Below, piece by piece: positions 17,017-25,287 of a stretch of DNA of 64,000 nucleotides. The notes under the pieces were generated by a model. It searched no databases. It was not told where the DNA came from and worked only from the letters and a program-made list of their open reading frames with translations. A program made the position numbers and the translations under genes. Origin of the DNA: UBA1876 sp003446665 (lineage in GTDB: Bacteria; Synergistota; Synergistia; Synergistales; Thermovirgaceae); NCBI GenBank assembly GCA_040616305.1, contig CP159918.1, positions 1,488,001-1,552,000 on the forward strand. Reading direction: 5' to 3'. Position 1 is the first letter of the stretch; the number at the start of each line of letters is the position of its first letter.

Positions 17017-18800
17017 GACCCCGTCCTCCCTTTGCCTGCGGCGCTTCGTTCGGCGGCGACGGCGTCCAGGGCCTTGTCAAGGCGGTTCCTGAGTTCGGCG
17101 ATGGCGCTCTCGTCCTCCGTCGGCAGTTCCCGGATCCGAATAATTTCCATGACCTCGGGGGGCTTCCGGATAAGCGAAAGGGGAACGCCGTCTTTCACCA
17201 TGCCGTCGGCCTTTTCCCAAAAATGGAGGATCAAATCGAGGATGGCGAAGCTCCGCCTTGGCGACTGGTATGACTCGGGCCCGAAGGCGCTTTGCTGAAG
17301 GAACCCGTCCTTGACGAGGCGCGCGCAGAGGGCGACGAGCCGCTGGTCGTCGGGAAGGACATCCTCGCCGACGAGGCGGATGATCTGCTGGATCCGGTCG
17401 TCCTCGGCCAAAAGGTCGCTGGCCTGGTCGCGTCGGTCCCTCCAGCGCGGGTCCACTTCGGAGGCGAACCAATCCTCCAGGTCCGGGACATACTCGCTGT
17501 AGGATTCCAGCCAGTTGATGGCCGGAAAGTGCCTGGCGTTGGCCAGGCGCTTGTCCAGGGCCCAGAAACAGCGGATAAAGCGTTTCGTATGGCGCGTGAC
17601 GGGTTCGGTGAAATCGCCCCCCGGCGGGGAAACGGCCCCGATGACGGAGATGCTTCCCTGCCCGCCGCCGAGGGTTTCCACCCGTCCGGCTCGCTCGTAG
17701 AACTCGGCCAGCCTGGTGGGCAGGTACGCCGGGAACCCCTCCTCGGCGGGAATTTCCTCCATCCGTCCCGAGACCTCCCGGATGGCCTCGGCCCACCTCG
17801 AGGTGGAATCGGCCATGAGGGCCACGTCGCAGCCCATGTCCCGGAAGTACTCCGCGATGGTGATGCCCGTGTAGATCGAGGCTTCCCTGGCGGCCACGGG
17901 CATGTTGGAGGTGTTGGCGATGAGGACGGTCCGTTCCATGAGGGGACGGCCCGAGCGTGGATCCTCGAGTTTGGGGAATTCCTCCAGGACTTCGGTCATC
18001 TCGTTGCCCCGCTCCCCACACCCGATGTAGACCACCACTTCGGCGTCGCTCCATCGGGCCAGCTGATGCTGGGTCACCGTCTTTCCCGTGCCGAACCCCC
18101 CCGGAATGGCGGCGACTCCCCCCTTGGCGATGGGAAAGAGGCCGTCGATCACGCGCTGTCCCGTCAGAAGTGGGCTGTGAAGGGAAAGCCGCCTGCGGGA
18201 CGGACGGGGCGTCCTGACGGGCCAGCGGTGAACCATGGTCAGGGACTGTTCCCTGCCGTATTCGTCCCGGAGGCGCGCGATCTCCGTTCCGCCGGCGACA
18301 GGGCCCTGCGGCGCCAGGAAGGTGAGCTCCCCGGAACAGCCCGGCGGGACGAGGATGCGGTGCTGGAACAGGGGCGTCTCCTGGACAACCGCCAGGAGCA
18401 TCCCCGGCGACAGGGTGTCGCCCTCGGAAACTTTCGGGACGAGGTCCCAGGTTTTCGACAGGTCAATCTGGTCCACCTGAAGCCCCCGCCCGAGGAAAGG
18501 TCCTTCCCGCCCGAGCAGGGTGCCCAGGGGCCTGCCGATGCCGTCGAAGATGGACCCCAAAAGACCCGGCCCGAGGGAGATGGAAAGGGGTTCGCCCGTA
18601 CCGTTGACGGGTTCGCCGGGGCGAAGCCCTTCTGTTTCCTCGTATACCTGAATGACGGCTTCGTCGTTTTCCATACTGATGATCTCGCCCACAAGGCCTT
18701 CGTTCCCTGTGCGCACCATCTCGCGCATGCCGAAGTGTTTCATGCCGGAAGCACGAACCACGGGGCCGTTGACGGCGATGACCCTGCCCTGGTTTCCCAT
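17013..18800 (-). CDS. ntpA: V/A-type ATPase catalytic subunit A
   Basis: This encodes 595 residues, the usual length for the catalytic subunit. Walker A is GGFGTGKTVTQHQ near residue 230, with the catalytic GERGNE segment near 258. The characteristic long non-homologous insertion occupies about residues 110-200, and the C-terminal helical bundle is present. It hydrolyses ATP in the cytosolic head. Start is ATG 18800 behind GGAGGGAG; the frame extends to a TTG at 18815, which overlaps subunit E but looks unused. It is followed directly by subunit B with a 4-bp overlap. Confidence 0.96.
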   Translation of the reverse strand: MGNQGRVIAVNGPVVRASGMKHFGMREMVRTGNEGLVGEIISMENDEAVIQVYEETEGLRPGEPVNGTGEPLSISLGPGLLGSIFDGIGRPLGTLLGREGPFLGRGLQVDQIDLSKTWDLVPKVSEGDTLSPGMLLAVVQETPLFQHRILVPPGCSGELTFLAPQGPVAGGTEIARLRDEYGREQSLTMVHRWPVRTPRPSRRRLSLHSPLLTGQRVIDGLFPIAKGGVAAIPGGFGTGKTVTQHQLARWSDAEVVVYIGCGERGNEMTEVLEEFPKLEDPRSGRPLMERTVLIANTSNMPVAAREASIYTGITIAEYFRDMGCDVALMADSTSRWAEAIREVSGRMEEIPAEEGFPAYLPTRLAEFYERAGRVETLGGGQGSISVIGAVSPPGGDFTEPVTRHTKRFIRCFWALDKRLANARHFPAINWLESYSEYVPDLEDWFASEVDPRWRDRRDQASDLLAEDDRIQQIIRLVGEDVLPDDQRLVALCARLVKDGFLQQSAFGPESYQSPRRSFAILDLILHFWEKADGMVKDGVPLSLIRKPPEVMEIIRIRELPTEDESAIAELRNRLDKALDAVAAERSAAGKGRTGS

Positions 18801-18811
18801 GAACTCCCTCC

Positions 18812-19429
18812 TCAAAGTACCTGGCCGAGACGTTCGGCCAGAACGGGAAGCAGGTCCTGGACTCTGGCGTCCCAGTCGGCATTGACCCGCCGGGACCCGT
18901 CACCGGAGATCAGCCAGAGCCCCCCCGAAATGGGGGCGGGCTCAGGCTCCACAGTGAAACTGACGCCGGGCCAGGCGCCCTTCGCATAATTCAACAGTTC
19001 GTCACCAAGATGGATGTCCTTGTCCGCGAGCAGTATCCGCACCTCGTCGATTCCGCCCATGGCATCCATGGATTCGGCCAAAAGCCCCTTGAGGATGGCG
19101 GGATAATCCTCCCTGTTCCGGAGGTCCCTGAGCCGGTCGACGAGCATTCTGGCCGCGTCGTGGATGAGCTTGTTCCGGTACCTCATGGCCTGCCGGGTCC
19201 GTTCCCGCTCCGCGGCGCTGGTCTGGCGGAGGCGGATCTCCTCGGCCCGCATACGGGCGTTGCGGAGGATGAGGTCCGCCTCCCGTTCGAGCCTTTCGGT
19301 CTCTTCCTTGCGCCATTCTTCCGCTTTTTTCTGCGCATCCTCCACGATGGCGCGCGCCTCATAGCCGGCAGTGTCGAGGATATACTCCCTCATGGCCTCG
19401 AGCTTGCGGCGGGCTTCGGCGTCATTCAT
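18812..19429 (-). CDS. ntpE: V/A-type ATPase subunit E
   Basis: This encodes 205 residues. The N-terminal two thirds is a long charged helix with repeated Glu/Arg heptads (EEWRKEETERLERE region), forming the peripheral stalk coiled coil with the G/H subunit. The C-terminal third is a compact alpha/beta domain ending in VQDLLPVLAERLGQVL. The start codon overlaps the end of subunit F by 4 bp, and the stop lies 11 bp upstream of the subunit A ATG. Assignment rests on operon position, length and coiled-coil pattern. Confidence 0.9.
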   Translation of the reverse strand: MNDAEARRKLEAMREYILDTAGYEARAIVEDAQKKAEEWRKEETERLEREADLILRNARMRAEEIRLRQTSAAERERTRQAMRYRNKLIHDAARMLVDRLRDLRNREDYPAILKGLLAESMDAMGGIDEVRILLADKDIHLGDELLNYAKGAWPGVSFTVEPEPAPISGGLWLISGDGSRRVNADWDARVQDLLPVLAERLGQVL

Positions 19430-19737
19430 TCGACCTTCACCCCGATCGCCTCCTGGAGATATCGGGTGAGAAAATCCGCAGGGCGCCTTGTCCCGTGGCG
19501 GTCCGGGATCTCCACCACCAGGGGGAGCTCACCAGACTGCCGGAGGTCGCTGACGACGTCCGGAATCTCCAGGGCGGCTTTTTCCGTCAACACCAGGATG
19601 CCCAAGTCCGGCTCCTCGAGGGCCCGCCGGACGGCGTCGAGAATTTCTTCCCGTCCGTGGGCGATAACGCCGTGGATTCCGGCGAGGCCCATGCCAACCA
19701 CCGAATCGTGGTTGTCGCTCACCAGAAACGCCTTCAA
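19426..19737 (-). CDS. ntpG: V/A-type ATPase subunit F
   Basis: This is a 103-residue central-stalk subunit. I chose a TTG start at 19737, 4 bp after the proteolipid stop and with AAGGTG upstream, because the protein then begins KAFLVSDNHDSVVGMGLAGI, the usual start of subunit F, and has the family length. A longer frame to 19791 would run through the proteolipid gene. The conserved EEPDLGILVLTEKAA segment is present. In the complex it binds subunit D in the rotating shaft. Called NtpG in Enterococcus nomenclature and F in general V/A nomenclature. Confidence 0.9.
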   Translation of the reverse strand: MKAFLVSDNHDSVVGMGLAGIHGVIAHGREEILDAVRRALEEPDLGILVLTEKAALEIPDVVSDLRQSGELPLVVEIPDRHGTRRPADFLTRYLQEAIGVKVE

Positions 19738-19741
19738 GGCG

Positions 19742-20143
19742 CTACACCTTCCCCAGGATGAGCAGGGCCGTGATGAGGCCGTAGATGGCAATCCCCTCGG
19801 CCAGGCCCAGGTAGATCAGGGTGGAACCCAGCAGTTCCGGCTTCTCCCCCACCACGCCGAGCGCCGCCGCGCCCACCACCGCCACAGCAATCCCGGCCCC
19901 TATGCAGGCGAGACCCGCCGCGAGGCTGGCGCCGAGAAAGGCCCATCCCGCCGCTGTCCCCGCCTCCTGGACACCCTGGGCGAAAGCCATTCCCGCTCCG
20001 GCGTAAAGCAGCACCAGGCTCCCCAAAGCGAAGGAGGCCAGCACCCGGCGCCCGGAGGGCACCCTCTTTTCCTTCAGGATCCATCCGGCACCCAGGCAGG
20101 TCAAAACCGCCGCGAACATGAAAACCATCCCTGTCATTGCCAT
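19742..20143 (-). CDS. ntpK: V/A-type ATPase proteolipid subunit K
   Basis: This encodes 133 residues, ATG 20143 with an AGGAG site; the frame extends to a TTG at 20152. Four hydrophobic segments are visible: about 3-20, 32-53, 64-94 and 104-132. Only the second pair is a canonical c-subunit hairpin, with the ion-binding glutamate in LGLAEGIAIYGL near residue 117. The first pair has no carboxylate and its second helix ends AGAGMAFAQG, signal-peptide like. The glutamate is followed by Gly rather than Ser/Thr and no helix-1 glutamine is seen, so the sodium signature is absent and protons look more likely; this is inference. It overlaps subunit I by 10 bp. Confidence 0.92.
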   Translation of the reverse strand: MAMTGMVFMFAAVLTCLGAGWILKEKRVPSGRRVLASFALGSLVLLYAGAGMAFAQGVQEAGTAAGWAFLGASLAAGLACIGAGIAVAVVGAAALGVVGEKPELLGSTLIYLGLAEGIAIYGLITALLILGKV

Positions 20144-22089
20144 TCCCCCCAACTCCTGCTTCCTGCGGGAGCCCCCTCGCGCCAGCGCACGGGGCGGAAG
20201 GGGTCGCCCCCGCCACGGTAAAACTTGCTGAAAAATTCATAATACTCGAGCCGCAAGGTCTGGATAAAGACGATAAGGCCCTCGAGACCCACGATGATAA
20301 GGGTCCCGACGGCGATGATGACCAGCCTGAAAAGGGGTCCGCCGGGAAGCTCCCGGACCAGGTCGGCCAGCATGAAGACCGCCAGGGAAAGCCCTACGTG
20401 GTTTACCGTGAAGGCCGCCAGGCGGATAAACGACGCCGTGTTGCTCATGAAGGAAAACAGAACATGCAGCACCTCGAAAAGCTGCACTACTCCCCCTTCC
20501 CCGTGGGAGGGGGCCTTCAAAAGCTTTCGAGTCAGAAGTCCCTTGAGCAGCATGGCCGCCAATAGGAGAACCAAAAGGGACGCAAGGCTCCATCCCGGCA
20601 CGGGCAGATCACGGCCGCTCAGGCGTGCGAAAATTGCCAGTCCCGCCGTCCAGTAAAAAACCACGCCGGCAAGGCCCTGCCCGTCGAAGAACATCCTTCC
20701 GTAATCACCCTCTCTCCAGCTCTGGTAGATGTTGAGCACCATGCCCAGGGTGATGAAAAACGCGCCAGCCCCGAGAGAAAACCTGAGGAGGAAGTCCATG
20801 TTTTCCATGGGGGAAAACCACAGGGGTTCTATCAGGCCTTCCATGCCGAAGACGCTGCCGTAGAGGAAGCCGAAAATGACCGAAAAGGCCCCGGCCGACT
20901 CGACGACAAGGCCCATGGACCGGCGCATCCGGCCGGTACGAACCAGCAAATGCGCCGCCAGTACCAGCAGAAGACCGTGGCCCACGTCGCCGAACATGAA
21001 CCCGAACATGAGGCAGAAGCTTGCGGCGACCAAAAGCGACGGGTCGGCGCCCCCGTAGTCGGGCAGGCTGTAGAGGGCCACGATGTCCTGAAATGCCCTG
21101 ACGAAGGGAAGGTTTTTCAAAAAGGTCGGGACCTTCCGCGTTCCGGGGGGAGGCTCCTCGATGTGGACCGCCGTTTCGGGCGCCTCTTTCGCCGCCGCAT
21201 CGAAAATCCCGTCTCTTGCGTAGGCCGGGACCCAGCCGGAAAGGACATAGAGCCCGCCCACCTCGCCCCGCCCCCGGCAGAGTTCATAAACCCGCTGGAG
21301 CGTGAACAGGCGACTGTAAAGAAGGCCCAGTGTTTCGGCCTTTTCGTGGACAAAGACTTTCGCCGCGGTCCTGAGCCTTTCGAGGGCTCTTTCCTGCGCC
21401 TTGATCCGCCTTTGGATTTCTTTCATTCCGCCTGCGGCGAAACGCTCGCCGAGCCTGGCGAGGTCGAAGGGCCTGAAATTGAGGGACCCCAACAGCTTTC
21501 CCGCACTCTCGGCGTAATCAGGAAGGGAGAAAGTCATGATCCAGCTTCTGCCTCCTGCGGTCGTCAGGGGCACGATCAAAAGCGGAACGTCCCTTGCCGA
21601 TTCCTCGAGCCTGGACAGGTCCTCTTCCCGGATATGGCCGAAAAAGGCCTTGAAGCGTTCCAGAGACACCAGGTCCGACGCCGTCCAGTCAAGTCCCTGC
21701 AGGGCTTCCTGAAGAATCCGGGCGGCTTCCAGGGTCCGGCCCCGGTCCCTGAGGATCTCGCGCCTTTTGCCCCACCGCTCGAGCTTTTGAAGGACCTCTT
21801 CGGCCTCTTCTTTGATGCTTTCAAGGGCCAGTCCCCCGCAAAGGGGCACCGGGGCCGGTTCGGGCAGCGGCTCGCCGGCGGCCTCCCAGACGGCGGCAAG
21901 ACGCTCGAGAAGGCTGTCGCAGGGATTTTCCCCGGAGGTGTCGATCTGCTCCCTGATGGCGCGGTCGGTGACCAGGGCATCCACCGGGATGGGCTGGAAA
22001 TCCTCCCTCAAAACGAGCCACAGGGCCAGGCGCTCGACCTCCTCCCTGGGTCCCAGGGCCGTCAGGTTGAGCATTTTCACGACCGCCAC
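20134..22089 (-). CDS. ntpI: V/A-type ATPase subunit I (subunit a)
   Basis: This 651-residue protein has the expected two halves. Residues 1-340 are cytosolic and largely coiled coil (for example ALERLRTAAKVFVHEKAETL). The C-terminal half carries about seven to eight membrane segments, beginning around FCLMFGFMFGDVGHG. The segment with FIRLAAFTVNHVGLSLAVFML includes the arginine expected for the ion half-channels, and GLEGLIVFIQTLRLEYYEFFSKF is the family C-terminal hallmark. It forms the stator part of the membrane ion path next to the K ring. It overlaps subunit C by 13 bp and subunit K by 10 bp. Confidence 0.95.
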   Translation of the reverse strand: MAVVKMLNLTALGPREEVERLALWLVLREDFQPIPVDALVTDRAIREQIDTSGENPCDSLLERLAAVWEAAGEPLPEPAPVPLCGGLALESIKEEAEEVLQKLERWGKRREILRDRGRTLEAARILQEALQGLDWTASDLVSLERFKAFFGHIREEDLSRLEESARDVPLLIVPLTTAGGRSWIMTFSLPDYAESAGKLLGSLNFRPFDLARLGERFAAGGMKEIQRRIKAQERALERLRTAAKVFVHEKAETLGLLYSRLFTLQRVYELCRGRGEVGGLYVLSGWVPAYARDGIFDAAAKEAPETAVHIEEPPPGTRKVPTFLKNLPFVRAFQDIVALYSLPDYGGADPSLLVAASFCLMFGFMFGDVGHGLLLVLAAHLLVRTGRMRRSMGLVVESAGAFSVIFGFLYGSVFGMEGLIEPLWFSPMENMDFLLRFSLGAGAFFITLGMVLNIYQSWREGDYGRMFFDGQGLAGVVFYWTAGLAIFARLSGRDLPVPGWSLASLLVLLLAAMLLKGLLTRKLLKAPSHGEGGVVQLFEVLHVLFSFMSNTASFIRLAAFTVNHVGLSLAVFMLADLVRELPGGPLFRLVIIAVGTLIIVGLEGLIVFIQTLRLEYYEFFSKFYRGGGDPFRPVRWREGAPAGSRSWGEWQ

Positions 22090-23165
22090 GGTGCTGCGCC
22101 TCCCCTCAGAAGAGGCCTGCCGAGGAAAAAGGCCGCCTCGCGCCGGTTGTAGTCGTACCGGATATCCTCGATGATCATCTTGATGTCGGCGACCTCCTGC
22201 CAGCGCAGGTACAGGTAGGCCCCGAGCGCGTCGAAGGAGGGAAACCCCTTCCGCAGGATCTTTCGGGCCTTCTCCCAGAGGTGGGTCTTGACTCTCCGCT
22301 CCAGTTCCAGGCTGTCCGTCACGGGCCGGTCACCAAAAATCACTCCATAAACGGTTCCGCCCAGATGCCCCCACAGCTCTTCCAGGTCCCGGGAGCGGCC
22401 GAGCTTCCGGAGGGTGTCGAAACGCAGCCGGTGCCGCACGGGAAGGAGCCTGTTGACCATGTCCTCGAACCCCAGGCCGAAGTAGCTGAGCCCGCGGATG
22501 GTCCACAGGAGGTTCTGGAGATCCGCGAGGGTACCGAAAAGGTCGGCCAGCGTTCCGTTTTTGGTCCCTGAAACCAGCCTTGAGACGCGCACAAGGCTGG
22601 CCAGGGCAAGGGAGTCCACAGCCATGTCGGCGGCAAAAAGGGTGCCTCCGCTATGCGCGAGAGCCTTGAGAGGTTCCTGGAGGACCGGCCCCCATGGAGT
22701 TCCCCGGAGGGCCTCGAGTACGTGCTGGAAACTCCGTGCCTCCGTCAGCGGCGCTTGCGGAAGACGCTTGCCCGGCACGCTTTGAAAACGGTACTTGATG
22801 TCTGAGGGGCCTTCTTGCCCGGAGTAGATCTTGCGGAGGACACGCTTGACCGTCTCCGCGTCGTAAAGGCCGATCCAGGCCTCGAGCCAGAGGCGCCTGG
22901 AGCCGGTGACGGAAACGGTCAGCTCCGCCCCTTCCGCAAAGGGAATCCCTTCGAGGGAGGATTCGAGCTCCGCCCGGTGTCCCGGAGGCGGCACTTCTAG
23001 CCCGGCGTACCCCGGGGTCTTTTGGAGTTTCGCCAGGATCTCGTCCACGGAGTCGCATTCAAGGAGCTCCCAGTATTCACGTTCGGAAAGGAAGCGTCCC
23101 GACAGGGCCCTCCCCCGGGTCCCGGCCGCTGTTTTTTCGCCAAGGGCGACGCAGGGGGCTCTCAC
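22077..23165 (-). CDS. ntpC: V/A-type ATPase subunit C
   Basis: This is a 362-residue all-helical protein with the repeated motifs of the V/A subunit C (d) family, such as YLYLRWQEVADIKMIIEDI near the C-terminus. It sits as a socket between the central shaft and the K ring. Its length is slightly above the usual 330-350 residues. The start codon overlaps the end of the coiled-coil G/H gene by 4 bp, and the end overlaps subunit I by 13 bp. Identification is supported by position and C-terminal motif; overall sequence conservation in this subunit is low. Confidence 0.9.
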   Translation of the reverse strand: MRAPCVALGEKTAAGTRGRALSGRFLSEREYWELLECDSVDEILAKLQKTPGYAGLEVPPPGHRAELESSLEGIPFAEGAELTVSVTGSRRLWLEAWIGLYDAETVKRVLRKIYSGQEGPSDIKYRFQSVPGKRLPQAPLTEARSFQHVLEALRGTPWGPVLQEPLKALAHSGGTLFAADMAVDSLALASLVRVSRLVSGTKNGTLADLFGTLADLQNLLWTIRGLSYFGLGFEDMVNRLLPVRHRLRFDTLRKLGRSRDLEELWGHLGGTVYGVIFGDRPVTDSLELERRVKTHLWEKARKILRKGFPSFDALGAYLYLRWQEVADIKMIIEDIRYDYNRREAAFFLGRPLLRGGAAPWRS

Positions 23166-23503
23166 CTGACGCCCCTCCTGACGTATTCCTCCGCTGTTTC
23201 TTCGACGACAGCCTCGACGACCTCCTGGGCATGGGTCTGAAACCGCCTGGTCATTTCGTCCGTCTCCTGTTGAGCGAGCCGAACAATCTGGCGGACTTCC
23301 GTCCCCGCCGCCTGTTCGGCCGCCTCGACCACCGCCTGGGCCTGTTCGCGAACCGCCCTGAGCCTGGCCTCCCGTTCCTTCTGGAAGTCCCGCCTCGCAC
23401 GCTCCAGAATTTCTTCCGCCTCGGCGCGGGCTTCCCCCTTTTTCCGCAGGGCTTCTTTCTCGGCGTTCAGCAGGACCGTGAGGGCTTCCTCGAGAAAGGG
23501 CAT
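23162..23503 (-). CDS. V/A-type ATPase peripheral stalk subunit G/H
   Basis: This encodes 113 residues and is almost entirely a charged helix rich in Glu, Arg and Ala, with no membrane segment. This matches the small peripheral stalk subunit (called G, H or NtpF) that pairs with subunit E. It lies one base after subunit D and overlaps subunit C by 4 bp. Sequence alone would not identify it; operon position and coiled-coil character do. Confidence 0.85.
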   Translation of the reverse strand: MPFLEEALTVLLNAEKEALRKKGEARAEAEEILERARRDFQKEREARLRAVREQAQAVVEAAEQAAGTEVRQIVRLAQQETDEMTRRFQTHAQEVVEAVVEETAEEYVRRGVR

Positions 23504-23504
23504 C

Positions 23505-24128
23505 CTAGGTCACCTTCCCTGATATTTTTTTCGCGATCTTCATGCGGCTGAAGTCCTCCCGTTCCTGCTCCTCGAGCACGGAATCGATGAAGGCCATGGT
23601 TTGTTCATAAAAGGGGATGACCACCTTTTCAAGGGCATTGACCCTCCGGTGGGTCCGCCTGACCGCAACGGCCAGGCGGTACACGCTGGTTTCCACTTCC
23701 GCCAGCCTGGCCAGAAGGACCAGAACGTTCCTGAATTCCTTGTATGCGTCATCCATGGATGCCGAGGTCTGCCAGAAGGAGTAGCAGGGGCTGATTTCCC
23801 GAGGGAGGGGATCTATTTCCGGGATCTCCACGCCCATGACGGATCGCAGGCGGATCATGAAGCCATCTTCTTCCGGGACGGCCATGGAGATTTCCTCCAC
23901 CATGTCGATCCCGATGGAAATATTGGCCCTCTGGAGCGCCCGGTAGGCCGTTTCGAAGACACGGCTCAGTTCCTGCTGGATCCGGCGGGCGGACTGGATC
24001 TGGCGAACGAGTTCCATCATCAGGACCTGGCGCTTCTGTTCAAGGAGGTCCTTGCCGTTTCGGGCGGCTGAAAAGGATTTTTTGGCCTGGACGAGATTGC
24101 CGCGTGTGGGATCCATCTTCTGGGGCAT
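23505..24128 (-). CDS. ntpD: V/A-type ATPase subunit D
   Basis: This encodes 207 residues. The N-terminal pattern PTRGNLVQAKKSF...GKDLLEQKRQVL is diagnostic of the rotary shaft subunit D, and the C-terminal helix contains VNALEKVVIPFYEQTMAFI, also typical. It pairs with subunit F in the central stalk. It is the first gene of the operon here; in several well-known bacterial operons (for example Enterococcus hirae) it follows A and B. A ribosome site is weak. The operon promoter should lie in 24129-24212, which is AT-rich on one side, but no firm -35/-10 pair was assigned. Confidence 0.95.
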   Translation of the reverse strand: MPQKMDPTRGNLVQAKKSFSAARNGKDLLEQKRQVLMMELVRQIQSARRIQQELSRVFETAYRALQRANISIGIDMVEEISMAVPEEDGFMIRLRSVMGVEIPEIDPLPREISPCYSFWQTSASMDDAYKEFRNVLVLLARLAEVETSVYRLAVAVRRTHRRVNALEKVVIPFYEQTMAFIDSVLEEQEREDFSRMKIAKKISGKVT

Positions 24129-24212
24129 AAGCCTGACCGCCTCCGCATCGTGTGTTGTGCATCAATTATTTTAATTTTCGACGTCCATCGTAAAGAAACC
24201 ATCCCGATGCCC

Positions 24213-25004
24213 TCAGGAGATCTCCACGTGCCGCTCGACGTCCTTTATCAGCTTCTGGCGGTCCCAGGGCAGGGTGCCGCTGATCTTGATGATGTTTGAC
24301 GGGTGGGTGGTGTCGAAGACCGTCGGCTTCTCGGGCTCGAGATTTTCCAGCAGGGTGCGTATTTCAATCATGCGCTCCCTGCCGCTTGAGGGGACGAAGT
24401 CGCCCCCTTTGACCATGTGGTTCAGCTTGGTGTTGTTCAAGACGATGAGGCTCATGGTGATGACCTTCTGAGTGGCAAACCGGTTGATCATGCCCGCCGT
24501 GGCCACGGCGTTTTCTTCCGATTGCCCTGCTCCGGCGATACCGTACATAATGACGGTGCAAAAGGGGATTTTCGCCGCGTTAAGCTTTTGTGCCTGTTCG
24601 ACAGCCTCCTGGACGGTGTGCCCCTTGTTCATCAGCTTGAGGACATCGTCCCGTCCAGTCTCGAACCCGATGTACAGCATCCGCAGCCCCGCGTCGTGCA
24701 AAACGGCCAGCTCGTCCACAGAATAGCCGGCGATGTTCTTGACGGAGGCGTAAGCCCCGACGCGGTGGCAATATGGCAGGTAGTGACGGATCATTTCGAG
24801 CAGGCGCTTCATCCTGTCAAATCCGATGGACATGGGATCGGCGCCAGTGAGGAAAACCTTTTCGGTATGGAGGTTTCCGCTTCTGAGTTCCGCTTCGATA
24901 TCCGCAAAAGAAATCTGCCGGTAGGCAACGTTTTTGTACATGGAGCAGAAGGCGCACCTGTTACATAAGCAGCCCGATGTGACGGGCAGCAGACAGGTGT
25001 GCAT
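24213..25004 (-). CDS. Radical SAM protein, apparent 5' frameshift
   Basis: This 263-residue frame starts at ATG 25004 and contains the iron-sulfur motif region GCLCNRCAFCSMY and the usual radical SAM barrel (FLTGADPMS, YIGFETGRDDVLKLMNKGH). It lacks the first 20 or so residues normally found before the cysteine motif. Those residues are encoded in a different frame just upstream: ATG 25054/25051, preceded by GGGAGGG, reads SYKEETLYYPRM and then changes frame around 25003-25010. One inserted base would restore a normal-length protein. So it is either a frameshifted pseudogene, a sequencing error, or a shortened gene using the weak start at 25004. Substrate unknown. It lies upstream of the V-ATPase operon on the same strand, 84 bp apart. 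Confidence 0.75.
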   Translation of the reverse strand: MHTCLLPVTSGCLCNRCAFCSMYKNVAYRQISFADIEAELRSGNLHTEKVFLTGADPMSIGFDRMKRLLEMIRHYLPYCHRVGAYASVKNIAGYSVDELAVLHDAGLRMLYIGFETGRDDVLKLMNKGHTVQEAVEQAQKLNAAKIPFCTVIMYGIAGAGQSEENAVATAGMINRFATQKVITMSLIVLNNTKLNHMVKGGDFVPSSGRERMIEIRTLLENLEPEKPTVFDTTHPSNIIKISGTLPWDRQKLIKDVERHVEIS

Positions 25005-25287
25005 CTCATCCTGGGGTAATAGAGGGTTTCCTCCTTGTAGCTGATTGGCATCATCCCTCCCGCTTACGGCTTTATCCTACTCTTCGGCGCGTGACCGTGC
25101 AAATGCGATGTCTGACGCAGAAAAAGAAATATGAGGCAGTTTGCCCGATTTACGCGAGGGGGACGAAATGCGTGAATAACACCGGACTGGACATGCCGGC
25201 CCTTTTGATCGAACGGGAAACTTTGACGGACATTCTCCGCCACCTCACTCATGCCGAGGAGGAAGGCGGTTCGGAAGCGGTTGTGCC

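Noticed and set aside
17292..18989. A 565-codon plus-strand ORF opposite V-ATPase subunit A
   Set aside because: Caused by high GC codon bias; subunit A is unmistakable on the other strand.
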